From Sporosarcina luteola (GTDB lineage: Bacteria; Bacillota; Bacilli; Bacillales_A; Planococcaceae), in assembly GCA_014204635.1 (NCBI GenBank), contig JACHLS010000001.1:310001-374000 (forward strand): a stretch of 64,000 bases of DNA, given 5' to 3'. Positions 1 to 8,897 of the stretch are shown one piece after another (the first letter of the stretch is position 1; the number at the start of each line of letters is the position of its first letter). The position numbers were made by a program, and so were the translations under genes. The notes beneath the pieces were generated by a model that made no database searches, was not told the DNA's origin, and was given only the letters and a program-made list of their open reading frames with translations.

Positions 1-1325
1 TCATGACTGTATTGACATATATTTTACCAGCCGGCCAATATGATCGGGTGGAAAAGGATGGACGGACCATTGTGGATCCAACCTCCTTCCACTTTGTTGA
101 TTCATCGCCTGTTGGCGTACTGGAAATGTTCAACAGCGTTCATATAGGATTGGTGGAAGGTGCACCGATCATCCTATTCGTATTTCTATTTGGCGGAGCT
201 TTAGGGATCATGCAAGCGACTGGAGCAATCGATTCGTTCATTACCTTTGTGGCCGCGCGATTTGGAACAAAGGAAAAATTGTTGATTCCACTTCTGGTCT
301 TGATTTTTTCGTTGTTAGGAACGTTGATTGGATCAGCGGAAGACACGCTCGTTTACATTGCGATCATCGTGCCAATGACAATGGCGCTCCGAATGGATGC
401 CTTGACGGGATTTGCGATTGTCATGCTTGGGACGCTTGCAACCGGTTTTGTTACCGGGATTACAAACCCCTTCAATGTCGCAGTCGCCCAAAGCATTGCA
501 GAGCTGCCAATTTATTCGGGGATGGGACTGCGGATTGCGATTTATGTCGTGTTTTATTTATTGACTGTATTCTATATCTATTTCCATGCAAGAAAAGTGA
601 AAAGAGACCCAAGCAAAGGGGTTTATGGAAAGTTTAATCCGAACGAACAAGCGGAAATCGATCGGAACTTTAAAATGAGCCTGCGGCATAAGCTGGCGTT
701 ACTCGTACTGCTGTTGAACTTCATAGCACTTGTTGTCGGCGTCATTAAATTTCAATGGTATATCAGCGAAATCGGCGGGATCTTTCTCTTAAGCGCCATC
801 ATCATGGGGATTATAGGAAAATTATCGCCAAACCAGATGGCCAATGGATTCATCGCCGGAGCACGTGAAATGGTGGCAGGGGCACTCATTATCGGGATTG
901 CTCAAACCATCTTAGTCATCACAAAGAACGGCGGTTTGCTTGATACGATTTTGTACTATGCATCTTCATTGGTTGGCAGCTTGCCTGCCTCCGTCAACGC
1001 GGTCGGCATGTTCATCATGCAGCTTTTCCTGAACTTTATTGTACCTTCCGGCAGTGGCCAGGCGGCATTGACGATGCCGATCATGACTCCGCTGGCCGAT
1101 TTAATCGGTGTTACACGGCAAACGGCGGTTTTTGCGTTCCAGATGGGAGATGGAATATCGAATATGGTCATCCCGACAAGCGGCGTCTTATTGGCCGGGT
1201 TAGCCATCGCCGGCATTCCGTTCACAAAATGGGTGAAATGGGTATTCCCTTATTTTCTTATACAAGTCGCGATTGCCATCATCTTTTTGATCATTGCGCA
1301 GGCAATCAATTATGGACCGTTTTAA
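1..1325 (+). CDS. YfcC family membrane carrier (5-prime end outside window)
   Basis: The reading frame is open from the window edge; the first ATG in view is at 3, but family members have a start and first helix before the conserved ILPAGQYDR segment, so the N-terminus lies outside. The 440 visible residues form about ten hydrophobic segments, with a glycine-rich repeat around residues 110-160 (including a GTLIGSAEDT stretch) mirrored in the second half by the NFIVPSGSGQAA stretch, as in the YfcC/DcuC-like carriers. Such proteins sit in the cytoplasmic membrane and are thought to move dicarboxylates, amino acids or peptide-like amides. The M20 amidohydrolase start codon lies 22 bases after this stop, so the pair is probably co-transcribed and the substrate may be an N-acyl amino acid or similar amide. 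The exact substrate cannot be read from sequence. Confidence 0.85.
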   Translation, partial: MTVLTYILPAGQYDRVEKDGRTIVDPTSFHFVDSSPVGVLEMFNSVHIGLVEGAPIILFVFLFGGALGIMQATGAIDSFITFVAARFGTKEKLLIPLLVLIFSLLGTLIGSAEDTLVYIAIIVPMTMALRMDALTGFAIVMLGTLATGFVTGITNPFNVAVAQSIAELPIYSGMGLRIAIYVVFYLLTVFYIYFHARKVKRDPSKGVYGKFNPNEQAEIDRNFKMSLRHKLALLVLLLNFIALVVGVIKFQWYISEIGGIFLLSAIIMGIIGKLSPNQMANGFIAGAREMVAGALIIGIAQTILVITKNGGLLDTILYYASSLVGSLPASVNAVGMFIMQLFLNFIVPSGSGQAALTMPIMTPLADLIGVTRQTAVFAFQMGDGISNMVIPTSGVLLAGLAIAGIPFTKWVKWVFPYFLIQVAIAIIFLIIAQAINYGPF

Positions 1326-1347
1326 TGAAATGAGGAGGCATAGCAGA

Positions 1348-2529
1348 ATGGGAAATATATCACGAGATTTACACGAAGAAGTCATCAAGTGGAGACGGCA
1401 TCTACACGAAAATGCGGAGCTCTCCCATCAAGAATATCAAACTTCAGATTTTATTTATCAGATGGTCAGTACCTTTCCGGGTGTAACCGTTACGCGGCCG
1501 ACCAAAACAAGCGTCTACGCTGTGCTTAAAGGCGGAAAGGAAGCAGCGGGCAGGACCTCTACGATCGCATTTCGTGCTGACATCGATGCATTGCCGATCA
1601 TGGAGGAAGCGGATATCGATTTTAAATCCAAAAACCCGGGCGTCATGCATGCCTGTGGACACGATGTTCATGCTGCCATGCTGCTGGGAACTGTCAAAGC
1701 GCTGGCTGATAAACAAGATGAGTTAAGCGGCGAATTTCGGTTCATTTTTCAGCACGCGGAAGAAGTGACCCCAGGAGGAGCCATAGAATTGGTGGAAAAA
1801 GGGGTCATGGAAGGCGTTGATTATGTTTTTGCGCTTCACGTCTATCCATATGAAGAGGCCGGAAAATTTACGATGCGTGCCGGCGCAATGAATGCTGCGG
1901 GCGATGACTTTGAAATTAAGATTATCGGCAGCGGCGGCCATGCTTCCACCCCTGAGTTGACGGTGGACCCGCTCATCATTGGAGCAGAGATTGCTACGAA
2001 TATCTCCCATGTCGTCGCCAGGAAGCTGCCGATTTTAAAAGCGCCTGTCATTACAGTCACAAAATTCAATTGCGGCAACTCCTTGAACGTCATCGCGGAT
2101 ACTGCGGAGCTTGGCGGAACGATCCGTTCCCATGACCCAGAGGTCCGTGTCCAGGCAAGGGACTATTTGGAACAAGTGGTGCGAGGCATCGCGGCTGCTC
2201 ACGGGGCAGAGGTGAAAGTAACATGGGATATCGGCTGTGCAGCAGTCATCAATGATGAAAAAGCGACAGCGATTACGAAGAGTGTTGCAGAAGAATTGGT
2301 AGGGCCAGAAAATGTCATCCCGTTGGAAGAACCGTTATTCGGCGCGGAAGACTTTGCGGCGTACTCGGAAGTTGTTCCGGCTTCGATGCAATTCATCGGC
2401 GTCCATAATGCGAATTTTGGTCAAGTCTATCCACTTCATCATCCGAAGTTCAAAGTGGATGAAGAGGCGATGCAGTACGGCGTCAATTATTTTGTGAAGA
2501 TAGCGGAAAAGTTTTCTAATGATCTCTGA
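1348..2529 (+). CDS. M20 family metallopeptidase / N-acyl amino acid amidohydrolase
   Basis: A 393-residue cytoplasmic hydrolase of the M20D type (hippurate hydrolase, N-acyl-L-amino acid amidohydrolase, AbgB-like). The metal-binding segment HACGHDVH is at residues 101-108, an FRADIDALP segment lies before it, QHAEE carries the catalytic Glu pair, and GAEDF is present near the C-terminus. The ATG at 1348 is chosen because GAGGAGG lies just upstream at a normal distance; the frame stays open to 1294 but that extension overlaps the carrier gene. Members remove acyl or aminobenzoyl groups from amino acids. The adjacent YfcC-type carrier suggests that uptake and hydrolysis of the same amide are coupled (inference). 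Confidence 0.9.
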   Translation: MGNISRDLHEEVIKWRRHLHENAELSHQEYQTSDFIYQMVSTFPGVTVTRPTKTSVYAVLKGGKEAAGRTSTIAFRADIDALPIMEEADIDFKSKNPGVMHACGHDVHAAMLLGTVKALADKQDELSGEFRFIFQHAEEVTPGGAIELVEKGVMEGVDYVFALHVYPYEEAGKFTMRAGAMNAAGDDFEIKIIGSGGHASTPELTVDPLIIGAEIATNISHVVARKLPILKAPVITVTKFNCGNSLNVIADTAELGGTIRSHDPEVRVQARDYLEQVVRGIAAAHGAEVKVTWDIGCAAVINDEKATAITKSVAEELVGPENVIPLEEPLFGAEDFAAYSEVVPASMQFIGVHNANFGQVYPLHHPKFKVDEEAMQYGVNYFVKIAEKFSNDL

Positions 2530-2631
2530 GCTTGAGTAAAAAATGGAGTGGGATGGCAGGCGAACCTGTTAGATAGCCATGTGCTGAATAAGGACGCCAG
2601 CCTTCTATCCTATGAATAAGGAGTTTTTTGT

Positions 2632-4251
2632 ATGGATCGATATAAATGGAACACATCTGAAACATTGCGAGAATTATTATGCGAACTCGTTAGCTGGGAC
2701 AGCCAGACGTTGACGGATGGCGAACGTTCCTTTTCGGCAAAATTGAAAATGAAACTGGAGCAGCTGGGTTACTTTCAGGAACATCCGGAGCAGTTGGCGT
2801 TGCATGACGCAGGTCTTGGACGGAGTACACTGACGGCGCTTTATCAACATCCGGATGCCACGGAAACGGTGGTGCTGATCAGCCATTTTGACACGGTCCA
2901 GACAGAAGAATATGGTGTGTTGGAGCCGCTTGCCTGCCATCCGGAGGAATTGACGAAGAAGCTTTGGGAATTCAAACATGAACTTCCTTTGGCTGCTCGG
3001 GTGGATTTGGAATCAGGCGATTATCTTTTCGGCCGTGGAACGATGGATATGAAAATGGGTCTGGCTCTTCATATGCAGTTAATTGAGAAGGCCAGTGTTG
3101 AACAATGGCCGATTAATCTCTTGTTGACAGCCGTCCCAGATGAAGAGGTGAATTCGGCTGGTATGCGTACGGCCGTCAACGCGCTTGGCCGATTGCGTGA
3201 CGAGTATGGCCTTACTTACAAACTATTTTTGAATAGTGAGCCATCTTTTTCACAGGGCCCGATGGATACAAATGAATACATCTATTCAGGTACAATCGGA
3301 AAGATCATGCCTGCCGCTTTGTTTTATGGAAAAGAGACACATGTTGGCGAGCCATTGAAAGGAATGACGGCCAACTACATTGCTTCTTTTTTAACGCAGC
3401 GGATGGAATGGAATGAAAGATTTCGTGAAACAGATCTCGGTGAAAGTACGCCGCTTCCTGTTTCATTACAGCAGAAAGATTTAAAAATTCAATATTCGAC
3501 CCAAACTCCTTACAGAGCTGCGGCTCTATACAATGTCTTCCTGTTCAAACGAACAGCAGCAGACGTCATGGACTTATTTGAGGAAGTCGCTAGAGAGGCA
3601 ATGGCAGCTTGCAATGAAAGCTACAAAGCGATTTGCCAACGGGAACAGATGAAAGGCATCGGGGAAGTCAGGGTGTTGCGTTATGGACAATTGCTCAGCC
3701 ACGCAGAAGAGAAATTGGGGAGAGCTGAAGTGAATCGGTTGAAAGCGCAAGTGCTCGCGCATGATGAATGGGATGATCGTGAGAAATCCATTCGGATCGT
3801 CGACGATCTGATGATCCAATGCCAGGAGCTTGCTCCGGCGACCGTGCTTTTGTATGCGCCTCCTTATTACCCGGCTGTGAATTCTTCCCATGATCCGTTC
3901 ATACAAGAAGCGGTTCGTCTTGTACAGGAGACCGCAAAGCCCTTTGGCATTTCGCTAGAACAGATCCACTATTTCAACGGCATTTGTGATTTGAGCTATG
4001 TAAATTATGAAGATACGGCAAATGGTTGGACTTCATTTGAAAGAAATACACCTGTATGGGGCGATACGTATAGCATCCCATTTAAAGAAATGAGTGAATT
4101 GAAGGCACCTGTGTTGAATGTAGGGCCGTTTGGAAAGGATGCGCATCAGAAGACAGAACGGCTGCATGTAGAAAGTGCATTCAAAGAAATGCCCGTCCTG
4201 TTAGAAACACTGATTCAAAAGTTATTTTGCAAGAAGATGGGTGCCGCATAA
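2632..4251 (+). CDS. rocB: RocB-like M20/M25/M40 family hydrolase
   Basis: 539 residues, the length of B. subtilis RocB, an arginine-utilisation protein of uncertain reaction. Metal-binding positions typical of M20 enzymes are visible: SHFDTV, GRGTMDMKMG (bridging Asp), PDEEVNSAGM (Glu pair) and a late His in GKDAHQKTERLH. A signal TAAGGAG is spaced correctly before ATG 2632. It is separated by 102 bases from the amidohydrolase; no terminator was seen between them, so it may share the transcript. Together with the carrier and amidohydrolase it suggests a peptide/amino acid catabolic cluster. No RocR-type operator was recognised. Confidence 0.85.
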   Translation: MDRYKWNTSETLRELLCELVSWDSQTLTDGERSFSAKLKMKLEQLGYFQEHPEQLALHDAGLGRSTLTALYQHPDATETVVLISHFDTVQTEEYGVLEPLACHPEELTKKLWEFKHELPLAARVDLESGDYLFGRGTMDMKMGLALHMQLIEKASVEQWPINLLLTAVPDEEVNSAGMRTAVNALGRLRDEYGLTYKLFLNSEPSFSQGPMDTNEYIYSGTIGKIMPAALFYGKETHVGEPLKGMTANYIASFLTQRMEWNERFRETDLGESTPLPVSLQQKDLKIQYSTQTPYRAAALYNVFLFKRTAADVMDLFEEVAREAMAACNESYKAICQREQMKGIGEVRVLRYGQLLSHAEEKLGRAEVNRLKAQVLAHDEWDDREKSIRIVDDLMIQCQELAPATVLLYAPPYYPAVNSSHDPFIQEAVRLVQETAKPFGISLEQIHYFNGICDLSYVNYEDTANGWTSFERNTPVWGDTYSIPFKEMSELKAPVLNVGPFGKDAHQKTERLHVESAFKEMPVLLETLIQKLFCKKMGAA

Positions 4252-4264
4252 GAAGCACAGCCGT

Positions 4265-4311
4265 AAAAAAATCCCCTCACCGCCTAATGTAGGTTGTGAG
4301 GAGATTTTTTG
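4265..4311. terminator. Bidirectional rho-independent terminator
   Basis: A-tract, stem ATC-CCCTCAC pairing with GTGAGG-GAT, then a T6 run. It lies between convergent rocB and the YjiH-type gene and carries A/T tracts on both sides, so it can serve both. Confidence 0.85.
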
Positions 4312-4313
4312 AA

Positions 4314-5666
4314 TTAAAACAATAAGTGTGCTACGCCCGCAACTATCGGCAGGGCGATGAGCGTCCGCAAAATAAATATGATAATGAGGTCTAAGATGTT
4401 GATAGGTATCTTTGTTCCCAGTATCAAGCCGCCGACTTCCGACATGTAGATGAGTTGGACGACGGAAACAGTAGCAATTGTAAATAAGGTGATCGGGGAT
4501 GTGATCGCTCCATCCGCTAAAATGACAGGCAAGAACATATCCGCGAACCCAACAACCATCGATTGTGCCGCAGTTGCCGCCTCTGGGATGCCTAAGATGG
4601 ACAAGATCGGCTCGAAAGGTTTTCCAAGTATCGTGAAGACGCTTGTATATTCAGCCAACATCAAGGCAATTGTACCGAACGCCATGACGACAGGAGCAAC
4701 GCCAATCCACATATCAAATACATTGCGCATTCCGTCAGTGAAAATTTTGCCGAGGTTCCGATTTTTCGATGCCGTGACCAGAGCATTTTCCAAGCCATGG
4801 CTGAACACATTATACCCTTCCGGCAGTTTTTCCTCTTCTCCCGTATAGGCTCGTCCATCGATATATTGTTCCTTCTTGCCGCGCAATGGATAGATCCGCG
4901 GCATGATCAACGCAAGGATGATTCCGGTACCGACTACAGTCCCGTAAAAAGGAAGAAAGTAGCGATCAAGACCGACTGTATCTATGATGACGAGTGAGAA
5001 TGTGATCGACACGACTGAAAAAGTCGTCGCGATGATCGCAGCTTCTTTTTGTGTATAATGCCCGTCCTCATATTGCTTGCTAGTGAGCAGGACACCGATT
5101 GTTCCGTCGCCGATCCATGAGGCAAGGGCATCAATGGAAGAACGTCCGGGCAATTGGAATAATGGCCGCATGACTTTAACCATCATTGTTCCAAAAAACT
5201 CGAGCAGGCCGAAGTTTAAAAGCAAAGGCAATAACAAGCCGGCAAATAAAAAGATAGTGAATAAGAAAGAAACAAGACCATCCGGTGCCAGCAAGAGACC
5301 ACCTGTATCTTCACTCCAAATTGCCTCAGGACCAATTTTAAATGTTACCATGATAGCGAAAACTGCTCCAAGGACCCGAGTAATCGTCCAAAAAGGCGTT
5401 ACTTTGAAAAGACTTTCTAACAACGACGGTTTGTCTCCTGTTCTCGGTATGAATAAAAAGATGACGGACCCAAGTGCCGCGATGGTAATAATGATGGTCG
5501 CCGCCATTGGCATAGTCGGTTCCACAATGCCTGAAAGCAAATCGGCCAGTTTAGCGATCGGAACCTTCCAACCGCTCTCAAAAGGCAATGGAATCATGAA
5601 TAGGATGACTCCCAGAATAGAAGGTATCAAAAAATAAAACCAAGTGGATATCCGGAACTGATTCAA
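4314..5666 (-). CDS. YjiH family membrane protein (nucleoside recognition/GATE domain)
   Basis: A polytopic membrane protein of 450 residues with about ten hydrophobic segments and the gate-like segments typical of YjiH/spore maturation-like nucleoside-recognition proteins (LPGRSSIDALASWIGDGTIG and a mirrored GFADMFLPVI segment). The substrate is unknown. The start is set at a TTG (5664-5666) preceded by GAGGAGA. The longer frame beginning with ATG at 5718-5720 is rejected because that ATG overlaps the -10 hexamer of a very good promoter. A perfect catabolite response element lies about 200 bases upstream of the start codon, so CcpA control is possible. Confidence 0.8.
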   Translation of the reverse strand: MNQFRISTWFYFLIPSILGVILFMIPLPFESGWKVPIAKLADLLSGIVEPTMPMAATIIITIAALGSVIFLFIPRTGDKPSLLESLFKVTPFWTITRVLGAVFAIMVTFKIGPEAIWSEDTGGLLLAPDGLVSFLFTIFLFAGLLLPLLLNFGLLEFFGTMMVKVMRPLFQLPGRSSIDALASWIGDGTIGVLLTSKQYEDGHYTQKEAAIIATTFSVVSITFSLVIIDTVGLDRYFLPFYGTVVGTGIILALIMPRIYPLRGKKEQYIDGRAYTGEEEKLPEGYNVFSHGLENALVTASKNRNLGKIFTDGMRNVFDMWIGVAPVVMAFGTIALMLAEYTSVFTILGKPFEPILSILGIPEAATAAQSMVVGFADMFLPVILADGAITSPITLFTIATVSVVQLIYMSEVGGLILGTKIPINILDLIIIFILRTLIALPIVAGVAHLLF

Positions 5667-5718
5667 TATACTCTCTCTCCTCGATGAATAAATGTAATAT
5701 ACGAATGAATATTTATAC

Positions 5719-5747
5719 ATAATATAGTAGATTAGTTCGAATGTAAA
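5719..5747 (-). promoter_or_regulatory. Sigma-A promoter for the YjiH gene
   Basis: On the minus strand: TTTACA (5742-5747), 17-base spacer, TATTAT (5719-5724). Transcription would begin near 5712, about 45 bases before the TTG start. The position decides the start codon of the gene. Confidence 0.75.
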
Positions 5748-5869
5748 TGGCGGCGCAAAAAGTCCTACTTATCTGTTAATTGTTATAAATGGTTACAAAG
5801 CTAGCGCCATATGACACTATGTTATAGCCGATTCATTTTGGATGTAAACATCTGTTATCTCTAAAATAA

Positions 5870-5883
5870 TGAAAGCGTTTGCA
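5870..5883. promoter_or_regulatory. Catabolite response element (cre)
   Basis: TGAAAGCGTTTGCA matches the CcpA consensus TGWAARCGYTWNCW at every position. It lies about 123 bases upstream of the -35 box of the YjiH gene and downstream of the SUKH gene, so it most plausibly acts on the former. The rest of 5748-5981 holds no gene; a short SD-like stretch followed by an ATG near 5910-5935 stops within a few codons. Confidence 0.6.
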
Positions 5884-5981
5884 AATCGAAACGGACTTAC
5901 TGATGAGGAGGATGAATAATAAAATGAAACGCTAAATCATCAGGCTAGGCGGCAAAAAAATCTGTAGCTAATTGAATTGAT

Positions 5982-6542
5982 TTATTCGTGTGTGATGTAA
6001 TAGGTCTCTGCCGAATAGATATTCCATTCCCAATACTTATTTCCCTGTGCCATAAATAGCCTATCCAACCAAATCTCAAAGTTTCCTTTTAAATCGATCA
6101 CATCGTTATGTGCCAAATCAATCAGGCTAGACCAATACAAATAATTAGCAGCCTTGGAATTTGTTTTAACCTTCTTAGAGTCTATTAATAGCAAATCTTC
6201 ATTATCGAAACCAATCGGGTACCATCCTTCAGGTAAATATTCTTGATATTCCTCATATAAATTCAAAATCCCTTCGATATCGAGCAGAGTAATTCCTCCA
6301 CCGTATTCGAGATGGGAAAACAATGTGGCGCCATCATGAAGTAACAAAAATTCCCTGAAATCGGGTGGGATTTTAAGACCGGATGCTTCTAAAGATTTTA
6401 TTTTCTTTGGATTAGCAGCATGATTAAACATGCATAGGACAGGTATTAAATTACCAGCTCTAGCTTGTATAATAAATTCGCAGTTGGATTCGGCTCTCTT
6501 TTTCAAACCCTGAATGGTTTTAAATAATAGCGATTCTTTCAT
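5982..6542 (-). CDS. SMI1/KNR4 (SUKH) family protein
   Basis: 186 residues with the SUKH core: a predicted N-terminal helical part, then IPPDFREFLLLHDGATLF, a glycine-rich GGGITLLDIEGI segment and a late WYPIGFDNED segment, characteristic of SMI1/KNR4 domains. ATG at 6540-6542 is preceded by GGAGGAAGC. SUKH proteins are often immunity proteins against contact-dependent or secreted nuclease toxins, and some have other cytoplasmic roles. No toxin gene is adjacent, so it is an orphan here. It is probably monocistronic. Confidence 0.8.
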   Translation of the reverse strand: MKESLLFKTIQGLKKRAESNCEFIIQARAGNLIPVLCMFNHAANPKKIKSLEASGLKIPPDFREFLLLHDGATLFSHLEYGGGITLLDIEGILNLYEEYQEYLPEGWYPIGFDNEDLLLIDSKKVKTNSKAANYLYWSSLIDLAHNDVIDLKGNFEIWLDRLFMAQGNKYWEWNIYSAETYYITHE

Positions 6543-6586
6543 TATGCTTCCTCCATAAGTTAAAGCACTGGCTTAACTAGAGAATG

Positions 6587-6616
6587 AAGCCGCCTGTTTC
6601 CAGGCGGCTTTTCCGG
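6587..6616. terminator. Hairpin terminator beyond bshB2
   Basis: AAGCCGCCTG, four-base loop, CAGGCGGCTT. It follows the bshB2 stop codon at 6619 on the minus strand. The T-rich run is better on the plus strand, so the hairpin may work mainly as a barrier or 3-prime end structure. Confidence 0.65.
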
Positions 6617-6618
6617 TT

Positions 6619-7302
6619 TTATTCAAAATCACGATCCCAGCGATACGTATAAAAACGTTCATAATGAAGCCATTTTAATGCTTCTGGATCTTGGTCAGCC
6701 AAGCGTTTTTCCATGTCCTTCATCATCCAGACGGTTTGGGACGCGTGGGCATTCATCGTTGCCAGTTTTTTCTTCGCCGCCCCTTCGACATGGTGGATAA
6801 TATCCGGCTCCCCCAGAACTTCTTTCGTGTTATGGGCGAATGCAATTGTATAGAGAGTCGGGCGATCACTTTCAGGCATGCGCCGTACGGCACGGACCAC
6901 GGCTCTGGCTGTTGCATCATGATCAGGGTGGACAGACAAATTCGGATAGAAGGAAATGACAAGGGATGGCTGGGTCTCTTCTATTAAATCTGCAACGAGC
7001 TTCACCATTTTTTCGTCATCTTCAAATTCGACGGTCTTATCACGCAGCCCCATCATCCGTAAATCGTCAATTCCCATTGCTTCCGCTGCTTTTAGCAATT
7101 CTTGTTTCCTGATTTGTGGAAGTGTTTCCCGGTTGGCGAATGGCGGATTTCCGAAATTCCGGCCCATTTCACCTAATGTCAAGCAAGCGTAGGTGACCGG
7201 GATGCCCATTTCTCGGTAGGTAGAGATCGTGCCGGACACGCCGAATGCTTCGTCGTCTGGATGGGGAAATATTACGAGCACATGACGCTCTTGTTTAATC
7301 AT
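6619..7302 (-). CDS. bshB2: Bacillithiol biosynthesis deacetylase BshB2
   Basis: 227-residue LmbE/PIG-L family zinc deacetylase. It removes the acetyl group from GlcNAc-malate to give GlcN-malate, the second step of bacillithiol synthesis, in the cytoplasm. The zinc motif PHPDDEAF is at residues 13-20 (His14, Asp17), and HPDHDA supplies the later His. AGGAGGAG lies just before ATG 7300-7302; a GTG six codons earlier sits in front of that signal and is rejected. The upstream neighbour is the YojF homologue, the same pairing as B. subtilis yojF-yojG. FosB, a bacillithiol-dependent enzyme, lies about 8 kb away. Confidence 0.92.
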   Translation of the reverse strand: MIKQERHVLVIFPHPDDEAFGVSGTISTYREMGIPVTYACLTLGEMGRNFGNPPFANRETLPQIRKQELLKAAEAMGIDDLRMMGLRDKTVEFEDDEKMVKLVADLIEETQPSLVISFYPNLSVHPDHDATARAVVRAVRRMPESDRPTLYTIAFAHNTKEVLGEPDIIHHVEGAAKKKLATMNAHASQTVWMMKDMEKRLADQDPEALKWLHYERFYTYRWDRDFE

Positions 7303-7355
7303 CAGAACTCCTCCTTGCACAGTGGTAATTCATGTGTTTGCTGCCTAAAGCAATC

Positions 7356-7706
7356 TTAATATGTAAAAGGCGTTTCGCTAATCTCCAGTGATACCGCAAG
7401 TTTGCCTTCCGGATCCAGTCCGGCCATCAGCAGCCGTCCGTGTTCGTCCAGCGTATAATGTGTGATCCCTTGGGCGTAAACCCAGCCATATGGGAGTTTC
7501 AGGCCGATCCGGTGAGGGGATTCGCCAGCTACTTTCCCAAGTTCGTATTTCACGACAACATTGCGGATAAAAGCGCCTGCGTTAAAAAAACCCTCTTTGA
7601 AATGGGAGGCATATGATCCATTTGTTGTCTCTAAATGTATATACACGTCTTTATTCGCAAAGGAATCGATCAGTTCTTGCAAATGAGCCGGTTGTACAGG
7701 TTCCAT
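7356..7706 (-). CDS. yojF: YojF family protein (DUF1806)
   Basis: A 116-residue protein of the YojF/DUF1806 family, unknown activity. Its conserved pairing with bshB2 suggests a part in bacillithiol metabolism or its control (inference). It begins with ATG 7704-7706 after a strong GTAGGAGGAG signal and ends 53 bases before bshB2, so both are likely one operon. The sequence is mostly predicted beta, with IHLETTNGSYASHF and GLKLPYGWVYAQGITHY as conserved-looking segments; no catalytic motif or membrane segment is visible. Confidence 0.85.
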   Translation of the reverse strand: MEPVQPAHLQELIDSFANKDVYIHLETTNGSYASHFKEGFFNAGAFIRNVVVKYELGKVAGESPHRIGLKLPYGWVYAQGITHYTLDEHGRLLMAGLDPEGKLAVSLEISETPFTY

Positions 7707-7820
7707 TCCTACTCCTCCTACTTACATAGTCATGTATTTATCCAGTATAGCGAAACGTTTGAATGATTGCAGTATAGATGCTTGATACGGCAACTCTGAA
7801 GCAGTTTGGCTTGGATAAAA

Positions 7821-7854
7821 AAGCGGAAGCCTTCTTAAAGAACGGCTTCCGCTT
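7821..7854 (-). terminator. Rho-independent terminator of pdxK
   Basis: Perfect 11-base stem (AAGCGGAAGCC / GGCTTCCGCTT) right after the pdxK stop codon, followed on the minus strand by a T-rich tract. Confidence 0.85.
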
Positions 7855-7857
7855 GTT

Positions 7858-8691
7858 TCAAATTTCTGTTGTTGTAATCTCAGGTGCCCCAAAGCGATTT
7901 TTCGCGCCATGCATGACGGGACCAACATATTCATTCAACTTCCAGCCGTTGGCAATCGCTGCTGTAACAAATTTTTTCGCTTCAATGACTGCTTCACGAA
8001 CAGCAAGGCCGTTCGCAAGGTTCGCAGTGATCGCTGCTGCGAATGTGCAGCCTGCGCCATGGTTGAAATGCGTGTCCGTTTTTTCAGCTTCCAGCAACGT
8101 GAATGTTTGACCATCATAGAACAGGTCAGCCGCTTTGTCGTGCTGCAATTGTTTGCCGCCTTTGATCACCACATTTCGGGCGCCAAGAGAATGTATTTTT
8201 TCGGCAACCGATTTCATTTGTTCGATTGTGGATGGTGTTTTCATACCGGCCAATTGGCCCGCCTCGAACAGGTTCGGTGTCACGATTTCCGCCTTCGGCA
8301 ATAAATATTTCACCATAGCATCCACAGTGCCTGGATTCAGTACTTCATCTTCCCCTTTGCATACCATGACGGGATCAATGACAACATGGTCCAGTCCGGA
8401 TTCGGCAATTGCCTCTCCAGCTGTCTGGATCACTTCTTCTGTGCTCAGCATACCCGTTTTAATTGCGTCGACGCCTGTCGAAAGAGCGGTTGTAATCTGT
8501 GCTTTTAATACATCGATGGGTAGGGAATAGACATGATGCGCCCAGTTGTTATCTGGATCCATCGTGACGACGACCGTCAATGCGGTCATGCCATATGTTC
8601 CGTGTTCTTGAAATGTTTTCAAGTCGGCTTGGATGCCTGCACCGCCTGATGTATCTGATCCTGCAATTGTTAACGTCTTTTTCATCGTCAT
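7858..8691 (-). CDS. pdxK: Pyridoxal/pyridoxine kinase PdxK (ThiD-like ribokinase family)
   Basis: 277 residues, ribokinase superfamily. It closely resembles B. subtilis PdxK, which phosphorylates pyridoxal/pyridoxine with ATP in vitamin B6 salvage. Visible features are the N-terminal substrate segment GSDTSGGAGIQADLKTFQ, VVIDPVMVCKG, the Mg/ATP region VTPNLFEA and the catalytic HGAGCTF loop with the active-site Cys. The family also includes HMP/HMP-P kinase ThiD, so minor thiamine-precursor activity is an alternative. ATG 8691 follows AAAGGGG; a second in-frame ATG two codons on is also usable. It is monocistronic with its own terminator. The 206 bases between it and the divergent DUF4230 gene contain no recognisable regulator site. 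Confidence 0.88.
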   Translation of the reverse strand: MTMKKTLTIAGSDTSGGAGIQADLKTFQEHGTYGMTALTVVVTMDPDNNWAHHVYSLPIDVLKAQITTALSTGVDAIKTGMLSTEEVIQTAGEAIAESGLDHVVIDPVMVCKGEDEVLNPGTVDAMVKYLLPKAEIVTPNLFEAGQLAGMKTPSTIEQMKSVAEKIHSLGARNVVIKGGKQLQHDKAADLFYDGQTFTLLEAEKTDTHFNHGAGCTFAAAITANLANGLAVREAVIEAKKFVTAAIANGWKLNEYVGPVMHGAKNRFGAPEITTTEI

Positions 8692-8897
8692 AGCAGAAAG
8701 CCCCTTTACAATGGATTGCGTACGTTTTTAATGGTAATCAAAATGAAGAAAAAAAACAATTGTCGCTCATTGTCTTTCCAAGAGGCTCCTGAGGAGGGTA
8801 TCATTTCATTTGTTTGAATGGAAACTTTTCGATAGGCTAAACGTACAGATTACTAGCGAAATTACATGAAAAAGAGAGAAACGACGTATGGAGGACG

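Noticed and set aside
5667-5720. N-terminal extension of the YjiH protein from ATG 5720
   Set aside because: That ATG lies in the -10 box of the promoter, and the TTG at 5666 has a good ribosome-binding site.
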